Source: Allolobophora icterica
Taxonomy: Eukaryota; Annelida; Clitellata; Crassiclitellata; Lumbricidae
Direction: 5' to 3'
Length of the DNA: 64,000 nucleotides
Assembly: GCA_963556255.1 (NCBI GenBank)
Contig: OY744611.1
Span: 37,439,306-37,503,305, forward strand
The position numbers and the translations under genes were made by a program. The first letter of the stretch is position 1, and each line of letters opens with the position of its first letter. This document shows, piece after piece, positions 1-60,279 of this stretch. The notes beneath the pieces were generated by a model. The model had not been told where the DNA came from. It saw only the letters and a list, made by a program, of their open reading frames with translations, and did no database searches.

Positions 1-24
1 TACTAATAATGTTGCTGAACATAC

Positions 25-19014
<18,990 letters not shown>

Positions 19015-19185
19015 TTTTGATTTAAAAAAGCTTCAAAACCAACAGGTGTGACTGTCAACTCAACTTAAAGTCGGTTTTGTAAATAAATATCAAACAAAAG
19101 CTAAAACATCACCGGCCAACTGAGCGTCTTCACACGCGTTGTGTTGTGTTCAGTGGCGTTAGCTCCGTCACCCAATCTGGTTCGG

Positions 19186-19193
19186 TTTTTATA
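19186..19193 (-). promoter_or_regulatory. Putative TATA box of gene A
   Basis: Minus strand reads TATAAAAA here, about 170 bp upstream of the gene A start codon. With a normal 25-30 bp spacing the transcript would begin near 19160, giving a 5' UTR of about 145 nt. No experimental support; the placement fits a TATA promoter. Confidence 0.5.
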
Positions 19194-19350
19194 GCACTAG
19201 GTCCATGCCCACGACATAAAATTTTAATTTACTCAACAGGACAAAGTTTGCATCTGAAGGATAAAAACATGAAGAGGCGGGTCTTTGGCTGGGATAAACA
19301 ACGGCTCACACGTTAAGTGTGCGCATCAGCCTCCAAGCAGGAGCCTCTGG

Positions 19351-20302
19351 TTAGGGGTCGTCCATTAATTATGTCAACAAATTTTAGGCAGTTTTTGACC
19401 CCCTCCCCCCCTTGTCAACAACTGTCAAACATTCAAGTACCCCCCCTAAAAAATTATGTCAAACATTCTTTACCCCCCCCCCTGCGGCCCTGCCACTACA
19501 ATAAAAATTAAAAACAACAGTTTTTTTCAGTTTAAATAGCACAATAATAAATTAACAAAATTATATTACACTAAAACTTATCTTTAATATTAGTTAAATT
19601 CAGGAATGTAGCAAGCTATAATGAACCCTGTGAAGGGTTGCCAGATACATGGGTAGCCAATTAAGACACGGAAAGAAGGGAAAAGAGGACGCATTTAATG
19701 TTTCACTCCGGAGTCAGAGCCTCAGAGGGTCTCCTAAGTAACCCAGAGACGAACTCATATTGAAACAGCCCTGTGCCAAGGGTAAATATAGTGCAACCAC
19801 CCACTCCAAAGATCAGCTTAACCAATAACGACCAAATTTGTTATCTCGAATATTATATTTACTATAAATATGTTCAATCGACAATCTTCAAATAAGCCTG
19901 CACAGTTCTCACCGTTTAATATTAACCACCTATTCAAAGAAAAATGTTCTTTCACTGAAGATAAGCTCAAAATATTAGATTTCGAACATAGATATCTAAA
20001 AGAATCCAGGATATTTCATTTAAGAGATGTGTAGCACATTTTCTCATTCAATCTGGGAACAATAAACCGAAACGAAGAAAATATTGCGTTTGATTAAAGT
20101 ACAAAGAAAACAGAAATAGATCACTCATAAAGACTTTCCGAATCTATGGTTGCTTTTTGATAAAAATTAATTAATTTAAAAAAATTAATTATTGTTGACG
20201 TCAATTTATCTTGAACCCCCTCCCCCCTTGTCAACAACTGTCAAACTTTTTCAAACCCCCTCCCCCCCTATTTTGTTGACATAATTAATGGACGGTCCCT
20301 TA
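19351..20302. mobile_element. Harbinger-like non-autonomous element (19354-20299)
   Basis: The ends are GGGGTCGTCCATTAATTATG and the inverse ATAATTAATGGACGGTCCC, flanked by TTA on both sides (19351-19353, 20300-20302), the three-base duplication typical of PIF/Harbinger. Inner C-rich repeats (CCCCCTCCCCCCTTGTCAAC) occur at both ends in the same orientation. No transposase. It lies about 160 bp upstream of the putative gene A TATA box. Confidence 0.7.
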
Positions 20303-20631
20303 CATATGTGGCAACAAGCCTTTTGGGTCCTACTGCGACTCGGATCCTCGGACATTATTTTGCGCAGTTAGGCCTATGTTCAAACGTGGCTAACCGGCGG
20401 CCGCCTCTTTTCTGTACTGCCGGCTGATAAGGGAATGTATTACATGACTTGCTGCCTTCCATTAAGACCACAAATAATTTCCTTCGCTCCCGGTACCACG
20501 ACCGAATTATACCACCAGCTGATAACTTGATGCGTTAAATCACAGTATAAATAATTACAATAATTGTAATTATCTATACTGTGGTTAAATCATCATTAGG
20601 ATGATATATAATTATGATGTTTTACTGATTG

Positions 20632-20766
20632 TGAGACTATCAGTGTTTAATCTAGTCCCCCTCAGTCTATATATTATAATATTGCCGGCCTCTGGGGGGA
20701 AACATAAATCCTGGGGGGGATTCCCCCCCCCCCAAATGACGTCTAGATTAAACACTGTGAGACTAT
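20632..20766. mobile_element. 117-bp MITE (20641-20757)
   Basis: Ends CAGTGTTTAATCTAG and CTAGATTAAACACTG, flanked by TGAGACTAT on both sides (20632-20640 and 20758-20766). The 9-bp duplication could be read as 8 if the end is shifted by one base, so it may be hAT- or MULE-related. Confidence 0.82.
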
Positions 20767-20770
20767 GATC

Positions 20771-21900
20771 ATGGGAGGGGATAGAGTAGTGGTAGGCCTA
20801 ACACTCATGGCCAGGAGAGCATAAGGTACGCGGATCGACTCCCGTAACCCAGACTTGTTGTCCTCGAGACCAAGGTCTTGGTCTCGAGTGCACTGGAGTT
20901 CGTTTTTAAAAGTCTTGGTCTTGAGACCAAAAGTCTTGGTCTTGAGGTTCAAAGTCTTGGTCTTGGTCTTGAGGTTCAAAGTCTTGGTCTTGGTCTTGAG
21001 GTTCAAAGTCTTGGTCTTGGTTTTTCAAGACCAAGACCAAGACCGGCTGTCAATATGAACAGTCATTAAACAAAACTGAAGAATTTTAAAATTTATCAAG
21101 CCTGTTTGCATCATAGCCAACGACAAATACCTACCTACGGATGCAAGTCTTGTTGGTCAGGAAAGCAAGGCGCCACCCTTAGTTAATGCTGTGTCAGGAA
21201 GCCTTGCCGAGACTTTTCCTGAAGGCAGACGGTCTGATAAACCATGGGAGGATTTATTTCAAAACAGACTCACGATTTGTGCATTTACATCTAGTGCTTG
21301 AAAAGCCAATGTGTGTCGTGTGTCACAGTGTGTGCCAGCGACATCAGCACCTGTAGAACGTATTTTTTTACATTGCGGAATTTTTATGAGGCCCCACGAT
21401 TAAGGTACGTCTTGGTCAGAAAATTCTGAGCCAATTGCTTTTATAAAATAGAGAATTGCATTTGAAATAACATTTTGTATGAAGAACTTTTGTAAATACG
21501 AATTCGGAATTTTGTGCAGTCAGCATTTTAGAGTTAATTTGCCTGAATAAAACAAGACTCGCGTTTTCATTAAAATAGCGAGCAGTCCGACTTGACAATT
21601 TTTTAAAGGAAAAGAAGTCTTGGGCTGAATGTGATTTTTGGGTCTTGGTTTCGGTCTTGAGGTTCAAAGTCTTGGTCTTGGTCTCGAGGTTCAAAGTCTT
21701 GGTCTTGGTCTCGAGGTTCAAAGTCTTGGTCTTGGTCTTGAGGTTTAAGGTCTTGACAACAAGACTGCCGTAACCCCCCTCCAGGGCGGCGCCTTGCATG
21801 GCTGCCAAACCGTGTGTTTAATTAAGATATTGATTGTACTTTCATGTTTCAATGTAATCTTACTGCGTCTGTCGGTTTGAAATAATAAAGAATATAATTA
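20771..21900 (+). mobile_element. SINE S1 copy split by hAT copy 2
   Basis: The head (TAGAGTAGTGG box A, GGATCGACTCCCG box B) runs to about 20849. It resumes after the hAT insertion at 21768 with CCCCTCCAGGGCGGCGCC, then a tail (TGTTTCAATGTAATCTTAC, GTCGGTTTGAAATAATAAAG). The same tail occurs alone at about 18775-18865 and inverted at 57.6 kb. Confidence 0.78.
20842..21775 (+). mobile_element. Non-autonomous hAT copy 2 (element 20850-21767)
   Basis: Same family as copy 1, in the opposite orientation: ends CAGACTTGTTGTCC and GACAACAAGACTG, perfect 8-bp duplications CCGTAACC (20842-20849 and 21768-21775). A plus-strand remnant of the transposase C-terminal domain (ATSAPVERIF) lies at about 21338. 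918 bp. It is younger than the SINE it splits. Confidence 0.92.
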
Positions 21901-21954
21901 TTATAATCATTATTATGTACACCTAAATAGTAGTTGGTTCAAATAAATGATATT

Positions 21955-22038
<84 letters not shown>
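21955..22038. repeat. (TTAC)n microsatellite, probable LINE tail
   Basis: About 21 units directly after an AATAAATGATATTC motif, like the shorter tail at 7.74 kb. Confidence 0.92.
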
Positions 22039-22039
<1 letters not shown>

Positions 22040-22249
22040 CTACTTAACTCCCTCACTTCACTCCAATTTCAGGATATATAGAGCCGACATTATTCAACCA
22101 CTGATTAAGCACTATAGCTTGAGCCTATACGTAGACCTAATCATAATCGTAATCTCCAAACTTCTGACGCGCCACTCGAAGGCCAAGCACATGGCACCAG
22201 CCTATTCACCAGTGCTATGTCAAATCAGAGGGGTATCTATGTATAGGCC

Positions 22250-22252
<3 letters not shown>

Positions 22253-22281
<29 letters not shown>

Positions 22282-22361
22282 TGTATGTATGTATGTATGT
22301 ATGTATGTATGTATGTATGTATGTATGTATGTATGTATGTATGTATGTATGTATGTATGTG
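22253..22361. repeat. (ATGT)n microsatellite
   Basis: About 27 tetranucleotide units. The Met-Tyr-Val-Cys frame is a repeat artefact. Confidence 0.95.
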
Positions 22362-22568
22362 TACGCTTACACTGCTTGTAGCCTATAATTGTATTATTAT
22401 TACTTTTTTGCCCCGAGGTAAAAATGATCCATCAGGGACTTCCAAAATAAATAAAACTGTTAGGCCTAAATGTCTAGAACGGTTAGAACTCCTCGGGCTC
22501 GGGCAACAAGTTAGCAAAAGCCCCGTAAATTGCAAGAGCGTTGAAGCGTTGGGTGGTCAGAGTAATGT

Positions 22569-22809
22569 TCTCAGGGATAATAATAATAAAAATAATAATA
22601 ATAGGCCTAATAATAGGCCTAATAATAATAATAGGCCTAATAATGATAATGATAATATCATAATTATTATTATTAAATGTGTTAAGCATTTCTGAATTTT
22701 ATAACTTAAATCTACTTTCTAATGTAATAGTAGCTTAATTATGGTGGCATAATTCAGCTAGCTATTCAAGTTTCATATTATTATAATAATAATTATTATT
22801 ATTAGGCCC

Positions 22810-22849
<40 letters not shown>

Positions 22850-22856
22850 GTTGTTG

Positions 22857-22948
<92 letters not shown>

Positions 22949-22963
22949 AATATTATTATTATT

Positions 22964-23041
<78 letters not shown>
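22569..23041. repeat. ATT/AAT-rich low-complexity region with TAGGCCTA motifs
   Basis: Runs of AAT with three AGGCCTAAT interruptions (22602-22639), then a long ATT array from 22811 to 23041. No coding content. Confidence 0.9.
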
Positions 23042-23043
<2 letters not shown>

Positions 23044-23187
23044 TTATAATAGAGTAAGATCTATTCTTTTGGCTTTAGAAAATGTGTGATGGATCTGGAA
23101 CGGCTATATCTCTTCGATCGCGGGAGGAGATTTGATGAAAAGAACCGCTAAAAGCCACAGCACTGAACCGTTGGACAGTCACCGACA

Positions 23188-23510
23188 TGGGCGGCGATCA
23201 TGGGGGGGGGGGGGGTTGAGGGGGAGAAGACCCAACCTTTAACAGTGGGGGGACACGCCATGCATCGGACCCCCTACATTTTGAAGAAACATAAAAAAGT
23301 GATCACATTTTCACGAGCGAAAAAAAAATGTTTTTTTACCTTTTTTTGACCAGATCAGTTCACGGCGAGAATTTTTTTTACCTTTTTTGGACCAGACCAG
23401 TTCAAAACTCTTTTTTACCTTTTTTTTGACCAGACCAGTTCAAAACTCTTTTTTGACCAGATCAGTTCAAAAATGTCCCTCTCACCTGTCAAACAAGATC
23501 GCCGCCACTA
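23188..23510. mobile_element. GGCGGCGATC MITE copy 1
   Basis: Begins ACATGGGCGGCGATC and ends AGATCGCCGCCACT, with related flanks AGTCACCG and AGTCGCCG (7 of 8). The inside has a G-rich start, a CATTTTGAAGAAACA block and several TTTTTTGACCAGAYCAGTTC repeats. Two similar copies lie at 40.9 and 61.6 kb. Confidence 0.72.
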
Positions 23511-23559
23511 GTCGCCGACAGTATTAGGCCTACTGGCCCAGTATATAGGCCCTAAGCTA

Positions 23560-23660
23560 AATCGGTAAGAGCGTTGGCTGCGCGTCTCATGCGACTCTGT
23601 GTTAGAGCGCATGCGGACCGCGGTTCGCTTCCCGAAGGTGGCTTATTTCAGAGATTTAAA
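23560..23660 (+). mobile_element. tRNA-like SINE head
   Basis: TCGGTAAGAGCGTTGGC resembles a box A region and CGGTTCGCTTCCCG a box B, 70 bp apart as in a tRNA with an insert. It is followed by unrelated sequence and is not a functional tRNA: the stems do not pair cleanly. Confidence 0.45.
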
Positions 23661-24820
23661 TCTCGGGCTAGCACGGTCCCAACACGGGGACCTTAAATGG
23701 CGTGACGCCTATTCAAACGAGCAGCGGTGGTGAAGGATCTCACCCGATCAATTCATTGAAAAATGAGCAGGGTCGAGGCCATATACGGTCGCTATAGAAA
23801 ATCGCGAACATTTACATTTTACATTTAACTGTTGTTGGAATAGGAAACTGGTCTCTCGGACTTCGCCTGTGGTGTGTAAGGTGGCGGCCAATGTCTGCAA
23901 TGAGAGCCAGGCCTCTAGTTGCTCATGGGGCCAAGCGTTTCCATGGCCAGCGGAACGAAGACATGAGTATGAATGAGCGCTTTGTACTTTGCGTTCTTTC
24001 TGCTGTCAGCAAGCTCGGCAGCGGCTCCGGATTGAATGGCTGAAGACTGTAGTGGGTAAGTAAGATGCCGCGAGCGTGTCCACAACCATTGCGTCCCACA
24101 CCAGTTACGCCCCTGCTAGCCTATATTGAAACACAATATTTTAGTATTTGAAGAAATTCTCTCGATTTTTTTGAGGGGGCCATTGCCCCGACTCCTCAAT
24201 AATTGGGGGTGGGGGGAGGACACGTGCCCCGGCCGCCCCCAGAGTCTACGCCTATGCTTATGTCTATATGTTATATAACAGGTCAGGTCTCAACAACAGC
24301 CAACACACGACTCGCCTTGTTTGGCTTAAAAGTTCTATCTTTGGATGATAAAGATCGAGTTCTCATTTCTGACCTGGTAGGCCTGCCGGAAGGGACCATA
24401 CAACCTGGCTATTGCGGACTTGATTTCATATAGAACCGGCGATTTTATTATAAGCTGGTCACTTATAATACATTTGTGCCTACATTACATTCACTTAATT
24501 ATATCCTACGGTGTAGCCTAAAAAGACTTTCGCAAGAGAAAATTCTGACACAAGGAAATGATGAATCCGAAAAAGCCAGATACAACTGTTGCTGCCGCTG
24601 CCTTACGTTCGTATCACAAGCGATCGATTACAGACTATAGGCCTATAGGTAGGCTAGGTTTAGACGGACGGTGCCAGATTATTTTAGGCATAAGCTAAAA
24701 AAAAGCTACAGTTTAGGGCCTCACAATCCGCAGGAGCCTCAAAAAAGACTGAATTTTTGGGAGGATTTTTCTAAAATTTTATGTGTAATGTATATATAGG
24801 ATTTAGCATTTATTACGTAG
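23661..24820. other. Intergenic, no gene recognised
   Basis: Contains a short frame at 24203-24433 without known motif and scattered TAGGCCTA palindromes. Nothing else could be assigned. Confidence 0.4.
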
Positions 24821-24824
24821 AACC

Positions 24825-25960
24825 TTTTTAAACGGCTTGTGTAGTTTTGACAACATCGACCATGGCTTGATTCATCGACTCTCTTTGTTGTTTGATGTCT
24901 CTGGCACTGCTCTGCTCTGGTTCAAGTCCGATTTGTCTTTCTGTTCCTTCTCTGTTAAAGCCGCTGGCTATTGTTCCTACCCCTCCATTGTTAAACTACT
25001 TGATGTGGTCCACCTAACCTCAAGTTGGATGACCCCTACTCTCTTCGATCTGCCGCAACCCTGCCAAAACAATCCATCATGTTAAACCTTCCATATCAGA
25101 TCAAGGAATTATGATCCTTCCATAAACGGAACCTCTAACTACTCATATCTCACTTTCACCTCCGGCTAGCTTAACGTAATATTAGTGCTACCTTTCACCC
25201 ACACACTTATGATATCACCAATTTCTCGCACCACTGCTTCATCCACATTGGTTACATCCGCTGCATCCCTGACCACCGTCGGTGAACCCATGTTAGATTT
25301 GAAAACTGCATCCACTATAATCACTATTGCTACCTCCATTGTCCACTCTAGCCTGATTGCTGCAATTCCATTTTCCTGAACCTTGACTGCACCCAAATTA
25401 AGTTCTGCAACTCATCCAAAACTCGCGCGAGCTGTCACAAGAACATCAAAACATCACCATATCATTCCCATTTTTAAATGGCCCCACTGGTTCAAAATCT
25501 TGGGGCACATCCACTTCAAATTTCTTTCTCTAATTCAGACCTCCTTACTTGCACCGTTAGGCCCTATAGTACGTTCGTGACCTTTTCACCATCGAGCCAA
25601 TCCGCTCTTCTCTACTCGATAAATCTTCGTATCTTCTTACGCCAGTCACCTTAAGCTTATCTCACTCTTAATTTCCACCCCAATGATGATGGGCCCAATC
25701 ACTTGTCATCTATTTGAACTATTTCTCAAACTGATCCATTTATATATTACTGTTAACCTCGACGCTGGAACGATCTCCTCAATATCGCAATTCTCAGATC
25801 ATCCACTAAAGTCGCTGCTAACTCACCGTCATCTTCCAAACGCTTCTGTATTTCTCACTCCTCAGGCTTTCCACTTCAAAGGTTTTCACCTCTTCCAGAA
25901 TTTCTACCCTGTCCTCTGTAAGGGCAAAAGCATTTTGTAACATGGCTCCTCCCTGCAAAC
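24825..25960 (+). pseudogene. Degenerate LINE reverse transcriptase
   Basis: FDNIDHGLIHRLSLLFDVSG then WFKSDLSFCSFSVKAAG match the AFD.iDH...WF.SYLs.R block. From about 25410, ARAVTRTSKHHHIIPIF and HIHFKFLSL match the C-terminal AARVVT.t.k..HI.P...LHWL block. Frames shift several times and the catalytic YADD segment is not recognisable. Dead copy. Confidence 0.65.
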
Positions 25961-26016
25961 ATCCAGCTTATCAACTGTGCTGCAGAAAGTAACTGCATTG
26001 CACCACTACATAATTA

Positions 26017-26022
26017 TTTATT
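26017..26022 (-). promoter_or_regulatory. Candidate poly(A) signal of gene B
   Basis: The first AATAAA on the minus strand after the gene B stop codon, about 585 nt downstream. Placement is plausible but unproven. Confidence 0.35.
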
Positions 26023-26606
26023 AGGCCCACACGGACGTGTAAAATATAATAAAGCAGAAGACAGGACAATGTATCAAAATTATTATCATTTTCATATGGT
26101 ATTACTGCTGGTTATCATTTATCATTGTTTTGAACTCAAAGCAAAAATTGCAACGGTTTAAAATTACTGTAATAGTAAAAATTCAGTTACATAATTAGTA
26201 TTTTAAATATTGCTACTACTATTAACGTTAAATATTACGATTACTATGAAACGAACAGGTTCTTTCACAGCATTCTGAACAAAAAAGTTACGATGCTTAT
26301 CAATAAAATCCACTGCCGAACTAGTCTCAGTTATAATTCATGCAGCAAAGCAAAGGTTCTTAGAGAAATGTCTCACATTGCTTGCTCACGTGACTTGAGT
26401 AATATTAATACAACGAATTACTCTCACTACTGCATTAAATTCAGCCATATGTATTATATCAATTCAGTCCAGTGAATTCTGTAATGTCCTCTTACCCAAT
26501 GTCATATACGTGCATCGGCAAAAGCAGAAATGTACACAAGTTACACAATGTTACATATGTTCAGCCGACCAATTAGTCGTAAAATTCGTCCAGAATCGAG
26601 TGACTT

Positions 26607-55988
<29,382 letters not shown>

Positions 55989-56084
55989 CTGCAACAGGAA
56001 ACAAAACAACCATTTGTTTACAACAGAAGGACCTGCCGCACCAGTATCAAGGTACATTGCCAGTATACAGCAGTAGTTATTAAT

Positions 56085-56220
56085 ATGATGAGACCAGAAC
56101 AGGCCCTCCAAACACACTGATGAAACCAGCAAAGGCACTCCAAACATAGTGCGGTTATGAGCACAGGCACTCCAATCATACTGAGGGTACCAGCACAGAC
56201 AATAGAAGACTCTACCCCCT
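56085..56220 (-). repeat. Dispersed short tandem repeat, also at 62.75-62.93 kb
   Basis: Minus strand repeats units like TTTGGAGTGCC then TGCTGGTTTCATCAG. The same repeat and flank (GTCTGTGCTGGTACCCTCAG) lies in plus orientation at 62752-62925. Nature unknown. Confidence 0.65.
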
Positions 56221-56997
56221 CCATCCCCTTCCGCCTCCACCTCCTCCAACCATAATACTATTTTAAGCACACACATACACACACTTACAAAGACGCATAC
56301 AAAGACACCTGCAAAGACAGGCACAAAGACGCACACAAAGACACATACAAAGTTACATATAAATATACATACAAACGCACATACAAATACTAAACTAGGT
56401 CATAAATATATACACATATAAACACACAGTTGCACTTAGCATATAGACCAATACAATCAATCAAATCTGTTATTGTTCCCATGATGTAGTTAACAATGGC
56501 GATACAGAATAAATCGCAAATAGTTAACTAATGATATTACAAGCCAGATCATACTGTAAATATGTGAACTGCTAAGGAAGAAAAACTGATACCCAGAAAG
56601 GACGAAAGTCCCGCTAAATTAGAAAACCCGTGTACCATATAAAGCAGTGGGATAACCGTTGAGTTTTAATGTAAACCGATGTCCGGATAAATGGAGTCAA
56701 TCGTGATAATCTATATACTGAAGAGAGTTGGTACAAGGAAGCAACTAAAGAAGAAAAGAAAATATGAGGCATGAGAAAGAAATATGAGACACCAGAAAGG
56801 AATAGGCCTAGGAGACATCAAAGGGAACATGAATCTAACTAAACTAACTAATAAATGCCAAAAAGTCACCAATTGAAAAAAACATTAATTATGAATTTAT
56901 GATCAAAAAGGTAGGCCCGAGCTGCCCCTTTCAAACAATGCAGGGTTCGGTAGATTAATAATAATTAATAATTATATTCTCTATTATTTCGAGGTAG

Positions 56998-57575
56998 CTG
57001 CATACCCAAGTATGCAGCTACCCTCGTTCATGCTTTCATTACCTGTCGGCATGATTACTGCTGTTCTCTCTATATTGGTCTCCCTAACACTCGACTGCAT
57101 TGCCTTGAACGCGTTACGCTCTGCTGCGCGCCTCGTTGGGCACATCCCTAAGTTTGGTCACGTGTCTGACTACATGCGTGATGTCCTCCACTGGTTTCCT
57201 TTTTCGCAACGCATTGTATACCGGGTTGCTTCTATTGTCTGGCAGTGTCAGCTTGGACGCGCTCCTTTATATCTACGTGAGCTCTGCTTTCCAGCCTCCG
57301 CACTTCTTGGTCGCCGTTTACTCCGTTCCACTGCCCGCGGTGACTTACATGTCCCTTTCGCTCGCACTGCAACCATGCAACAGCGAGCATTCTCCGTTGT
57401 CGGTCCCACTATCTGGAATGGCCTTCCTGTCGAACTGCGGTCTCTTCCTCGAGACTCGTCCACCTCTTTCTTCTCTGCTCTTAAGACTGTTCTCTTTCGT
57501 CGAGGTTGGGCTGGGAGCGCCTCTGAATAGTTGCCTTGAAGAGCGCGCTATATAAATGTCTAGTTGATTGATTGA
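56998..57575 (+). pseudogene. LINE reverse-transcriptase C-terminus with tail
   Basis: A 170-codon frame with ALRSAARLVGHIPKFGHV, RDVLHWFPFSQRIVYRV, RAFSVVGPTIWNGLPVELR and ALKTVLF, stop at 57530. The tail GCGCGCTATATAAATGTC ends in a TTGA repeat. Open throughout, so recently active, but 5' truncated. Confidence 0.88.
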
Positions 57576-57579
57576 TATT

Positions 57580-57755
57580 TCAAACCGACAGACGCAGCAA
57601 GATTACATTGAAACATGAAAGTAAAATCAATATCTTAATTAAACACACGGCTTGGCAGCCATGCAAGGCGCCGCCCTAGAGGGGGGTGACGGGAGTCGAT
57701 CCGCGTACCTTATGTTCTCCTGGCCATGAGTGTTCGCACTGCTCCCCCACGTACT
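57580..57755 (-). mobile_element. SINE S1 copy, directly after the LINE
   Basis: Minus strand: CATGGCCAGGAGAACATAAG, box B GGATCGACTCCCG, GGCGCCTTGCATGGC, and the tail TTCATGTTTCAATGTAATC. Confidence 0.75.
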
Positions 57756-58104
57756 AAGTGCGATAACTAATTAATATTAAATTAACTAAGTTAATATAAC
57801 CTTCACACAGGAATGCAGCCGAATGCTGCATCTTTAATTTAATAGAGTCGGTGGTTCATTATAATCACCTACGAATCATTATTACTGGTACTTCAAAATT
57901 AAACAAAAATATGACACAAGATAATTTCTAAATTTAAAAGTTATCCACAGTTATTGTAGTCTGAAAACTGCATAAGCTATGGAGCCTATGCTGTATGGTC
58001 TAGCACGTTTAATGGGAATTTAAAATGTAAATAATAAATAATGAGACAGTGCATAGTTCGTTTGAACACTTTGGAACTCCTACGGCTACGTGTACTAAGT
58101 CTTA

Positions 58105-59014
58105 GTCCTACCCAGTCTTGTTGTCAAGACCTTAAACCTCAAGACCAAGACCAAGACCAAGACCTTGAACCTCAAGACCAAGACCAAGACCAAGACTTTG
58201 AACCTCAAGACCAAGACCAAGACCAAGACCTTGAACCTCAAGACCAAGACCAAGACCAAGACCTTGAACCTCAAGACCAAGACCAAGACTTTGAAACTCA
58301 ACCGAGAAAAATACCCCAAAATCACAATCATACTTCTATTCCTTACTAAAGAAATTGTCAAATCGGACTAGGTCTACTCGCTATTTTAATTAAAACATGA
58401 ATCTTATATTTTATTCAAACAAAACTACTCCAAATGCAGACTATAGAGAATTTCGAATTCGTATTTACAAAAGTCCTTCATGCGAAATGTTATTGCAATT
58501 GCCTGTTGCATTTTATAAAAACCAATTCGCTCAGAATTTTCTGACCCAGACGTGACCTGCGGGGCCTCATAAATATTTTTCCATGTGAAAAATACGTTCT
58601 ACAGGTGCTGAAATCGCTGGCACACACAGCAGCTTTTCAAGCACCTGATGTAAATGTGGGAACTGTGAGTCTGTTTTGAAATCGTTCCATGGTAAATAAC
58701 CGGAAGTCAAAATAAATGTCCAAAACAACAATAAAGCCTCACTCACACCGTGTAAATACTCAAGCAATTTATTGGATACATTTTAAAAATCCTTCGTTTT
58801 GTTAAATGACTGTTCGTATTGTCAAAAGTCTTGGTCTTGCAAAACCAAGACCAAGACTTTGAGGCTCAAGACCAAGACCAAGACCTTGAACCTCAAGACC
58901 AAGACCAAGACTTTTGGTCTCAAGACCAAGACCAAGACCAAGACTTTCAAAAACGAACTCGAGCGCACTCGAGACCAAGACCTTGGTCTCGAGGACAACA
59001 AGACTGGTCCTACC
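58105..59014 (-). mobile_element. Non-autonomous hAT copy 4 (element 58113-59006)
   Basis: Ends CAGTCTTGTTGTC and GACAACAAGACTG; perfect 8-bp duplications GTCCTACC (58105-58112, 59007-59014). Minisatellite arrays at both ends in the same direction; minus-strand transposase remnant ISAPVERIF at about 58590. 894 bp. Confidence 0.93.
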
Positions 59015-59695
59015 TACGTACGATTAAGATCACATCTCTAACCTCACACGTGTTTCGTACTTCCATTTAAGGCGTCTCAGGGCAGTTCGACGCTCTGTCT
59101 CATCCTCTGTTTTCACCACGCTGGTCTATGCTTTCATTTGCTCCCGAATTGACTACTGCAATTCGCTTCTTATCGGTCTTCCTAATGTCCGTCTCATGCC
59201 TCTGCAGTCAGTCCTAAATGCAGCTGCTAGATTAATAGCACGTTTGCCACGCTACTCACGCATTTCGTCTTTCATGTTTGAGCAACTACACTGGCTTCCT
59301 CTGTCTGCACGTATTAAGTTCAAAATCCTCATTCTGATGTCCAAAACAGAGCCGGGTATTGCCCCTAGATATTTAACTGATGTAATTCACCGGCCTCTTT
59401 CTGTCTCCTCGCATCGTCCACTTCGCTCCTCGAACAGGCTGGATCTTTTAGTTCCTCATACTAGAACAACTATGGCGAAGTCCAGATCTTTTGCCTCAAT
59501 TGGTCCCTCTCTCTGGAATACACTGTCTCCTACTCGCTCTCAAATTTTAATTGGTAACATGTCGTGTTCTTTTGCCTTTCTCAAAACCTATTTCTTTTCT
59601 TGTGGCCTTGCGCACTTATGAGCGCTTCTGAACGGTTCACCCTAGTAGAGGCGCTTCATAAATGTTTAAATACAATACAATACAATTAAGTCTAT
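59015..59695 (+). pseudogene. LINE reverse-transcriptase C-terminus with tail
   Basis: Open from about 59067: LRRLRAVRRSVSSSVFTTLV, ICSRIDYCNSLLIGLPNVR, NAAARLIARLPRYSRISS, EQLHWLPLSARIKFKIL, SRSFASIGPSLWNTL, stop at 59621. The tail GAGGCGCTTCATAAATG ends in an ACAAT repeat. 5' truncated. Confidence 0.88.
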
Positions 59696-60071
59696 ACAAA
59701 TATAAGGTAATTTCAGTTTCTTTATCTTTAGCAAATGTAGAAACGAGTTCCATCAGTGTAATGTCTCCAGCAATATCATGTTCAATTGATAACTAATCTA
59801 ACAAGACTTAGGCCTAGTCTTTCTTGCAGCATGGAGGTTCGCAAGTAGGCCTATGTTTTTTTAATCAACTTGAGCTACGAGAAGCTTCTCTCACCACTAG
59901 CCACATAAATATTGCCGTTTCTTATTTTCGTGTAATTCATTGACTGGTAAAAAAAAATGGTGGTAAACGGCGGTAATGTTTAAAAAATATCTTTATGTAG
60001 CTTTTCTGCGACCCCCAGAAATGTGCCGCCCTAGGCGGCCGCCTAGTTCGCCTAGTGGTTAAACCGGCCCT
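59690..60071 (-). mobile_element. hAT-like fragment ending CAGGGCCGGTTTAACC
   Basis: Minus strand begins CAGGGCCGGTTTAACCACT (at 60071), with GGCGAACTAGGCGGCCGCC next, typical of hAT ends, and farther in a short frame DIAGDITLMELVSTFAKDKE. The other end was not found. It abuts the LINE fragment at 60.1 kb. Confidence 0.5.
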
Positions 60072-60074
60072 GGG

Positions 60075-60234
60075 CGTAGCTTGGGTAGCTATACATAAAT
60101 TCACAGACTTGTAGTTTATTGATTTGGGGGATATTAAGGATCTGCAGTTCGTGGCATCTATTTAGTGTTGGATATAGGAGATTCCCTTGCAATGATGCGT
60201 ACAGCCCGTCTTCAAAGCTGGTTGCTATAAACAC
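60075..60234 (-). pseudogene. LINE C-terminal fragment
   Basis: Minus strand: RCHELQILNIPQINKLQVCE then FMYSY, matching the l.iL.i..i..yq...fmyky segment found in CR1-type LINEs such as the copy at 12.3 kb. Confidence 0.6.
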
Positions 60235-60279
60235 TGTTTTGACTAGCGCATTATTCCTTTCAGTTAAGCTAGCTATGCA

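Noticed and set aside
20743..21058. [13 protein letters not shown] repeat proteins at the hAT copies
   Set aside because: They arise from the GACCAAGACC minisatellite in all frames and are not conserved as protein between copies.
25166..25396. 77-codon minus-strand ORF in the intergenic LINE region
   Set aside because: No motif, no splice fit to gene A or B, and it overlaps a decayed LINE; probably chance.
60052..60234. Host exon upstream of gene B in the 60-kb region
   Set aside because: The frame matches a LINE C-terminus, not MG domains. I found no convincing gene B exon right of 55988.
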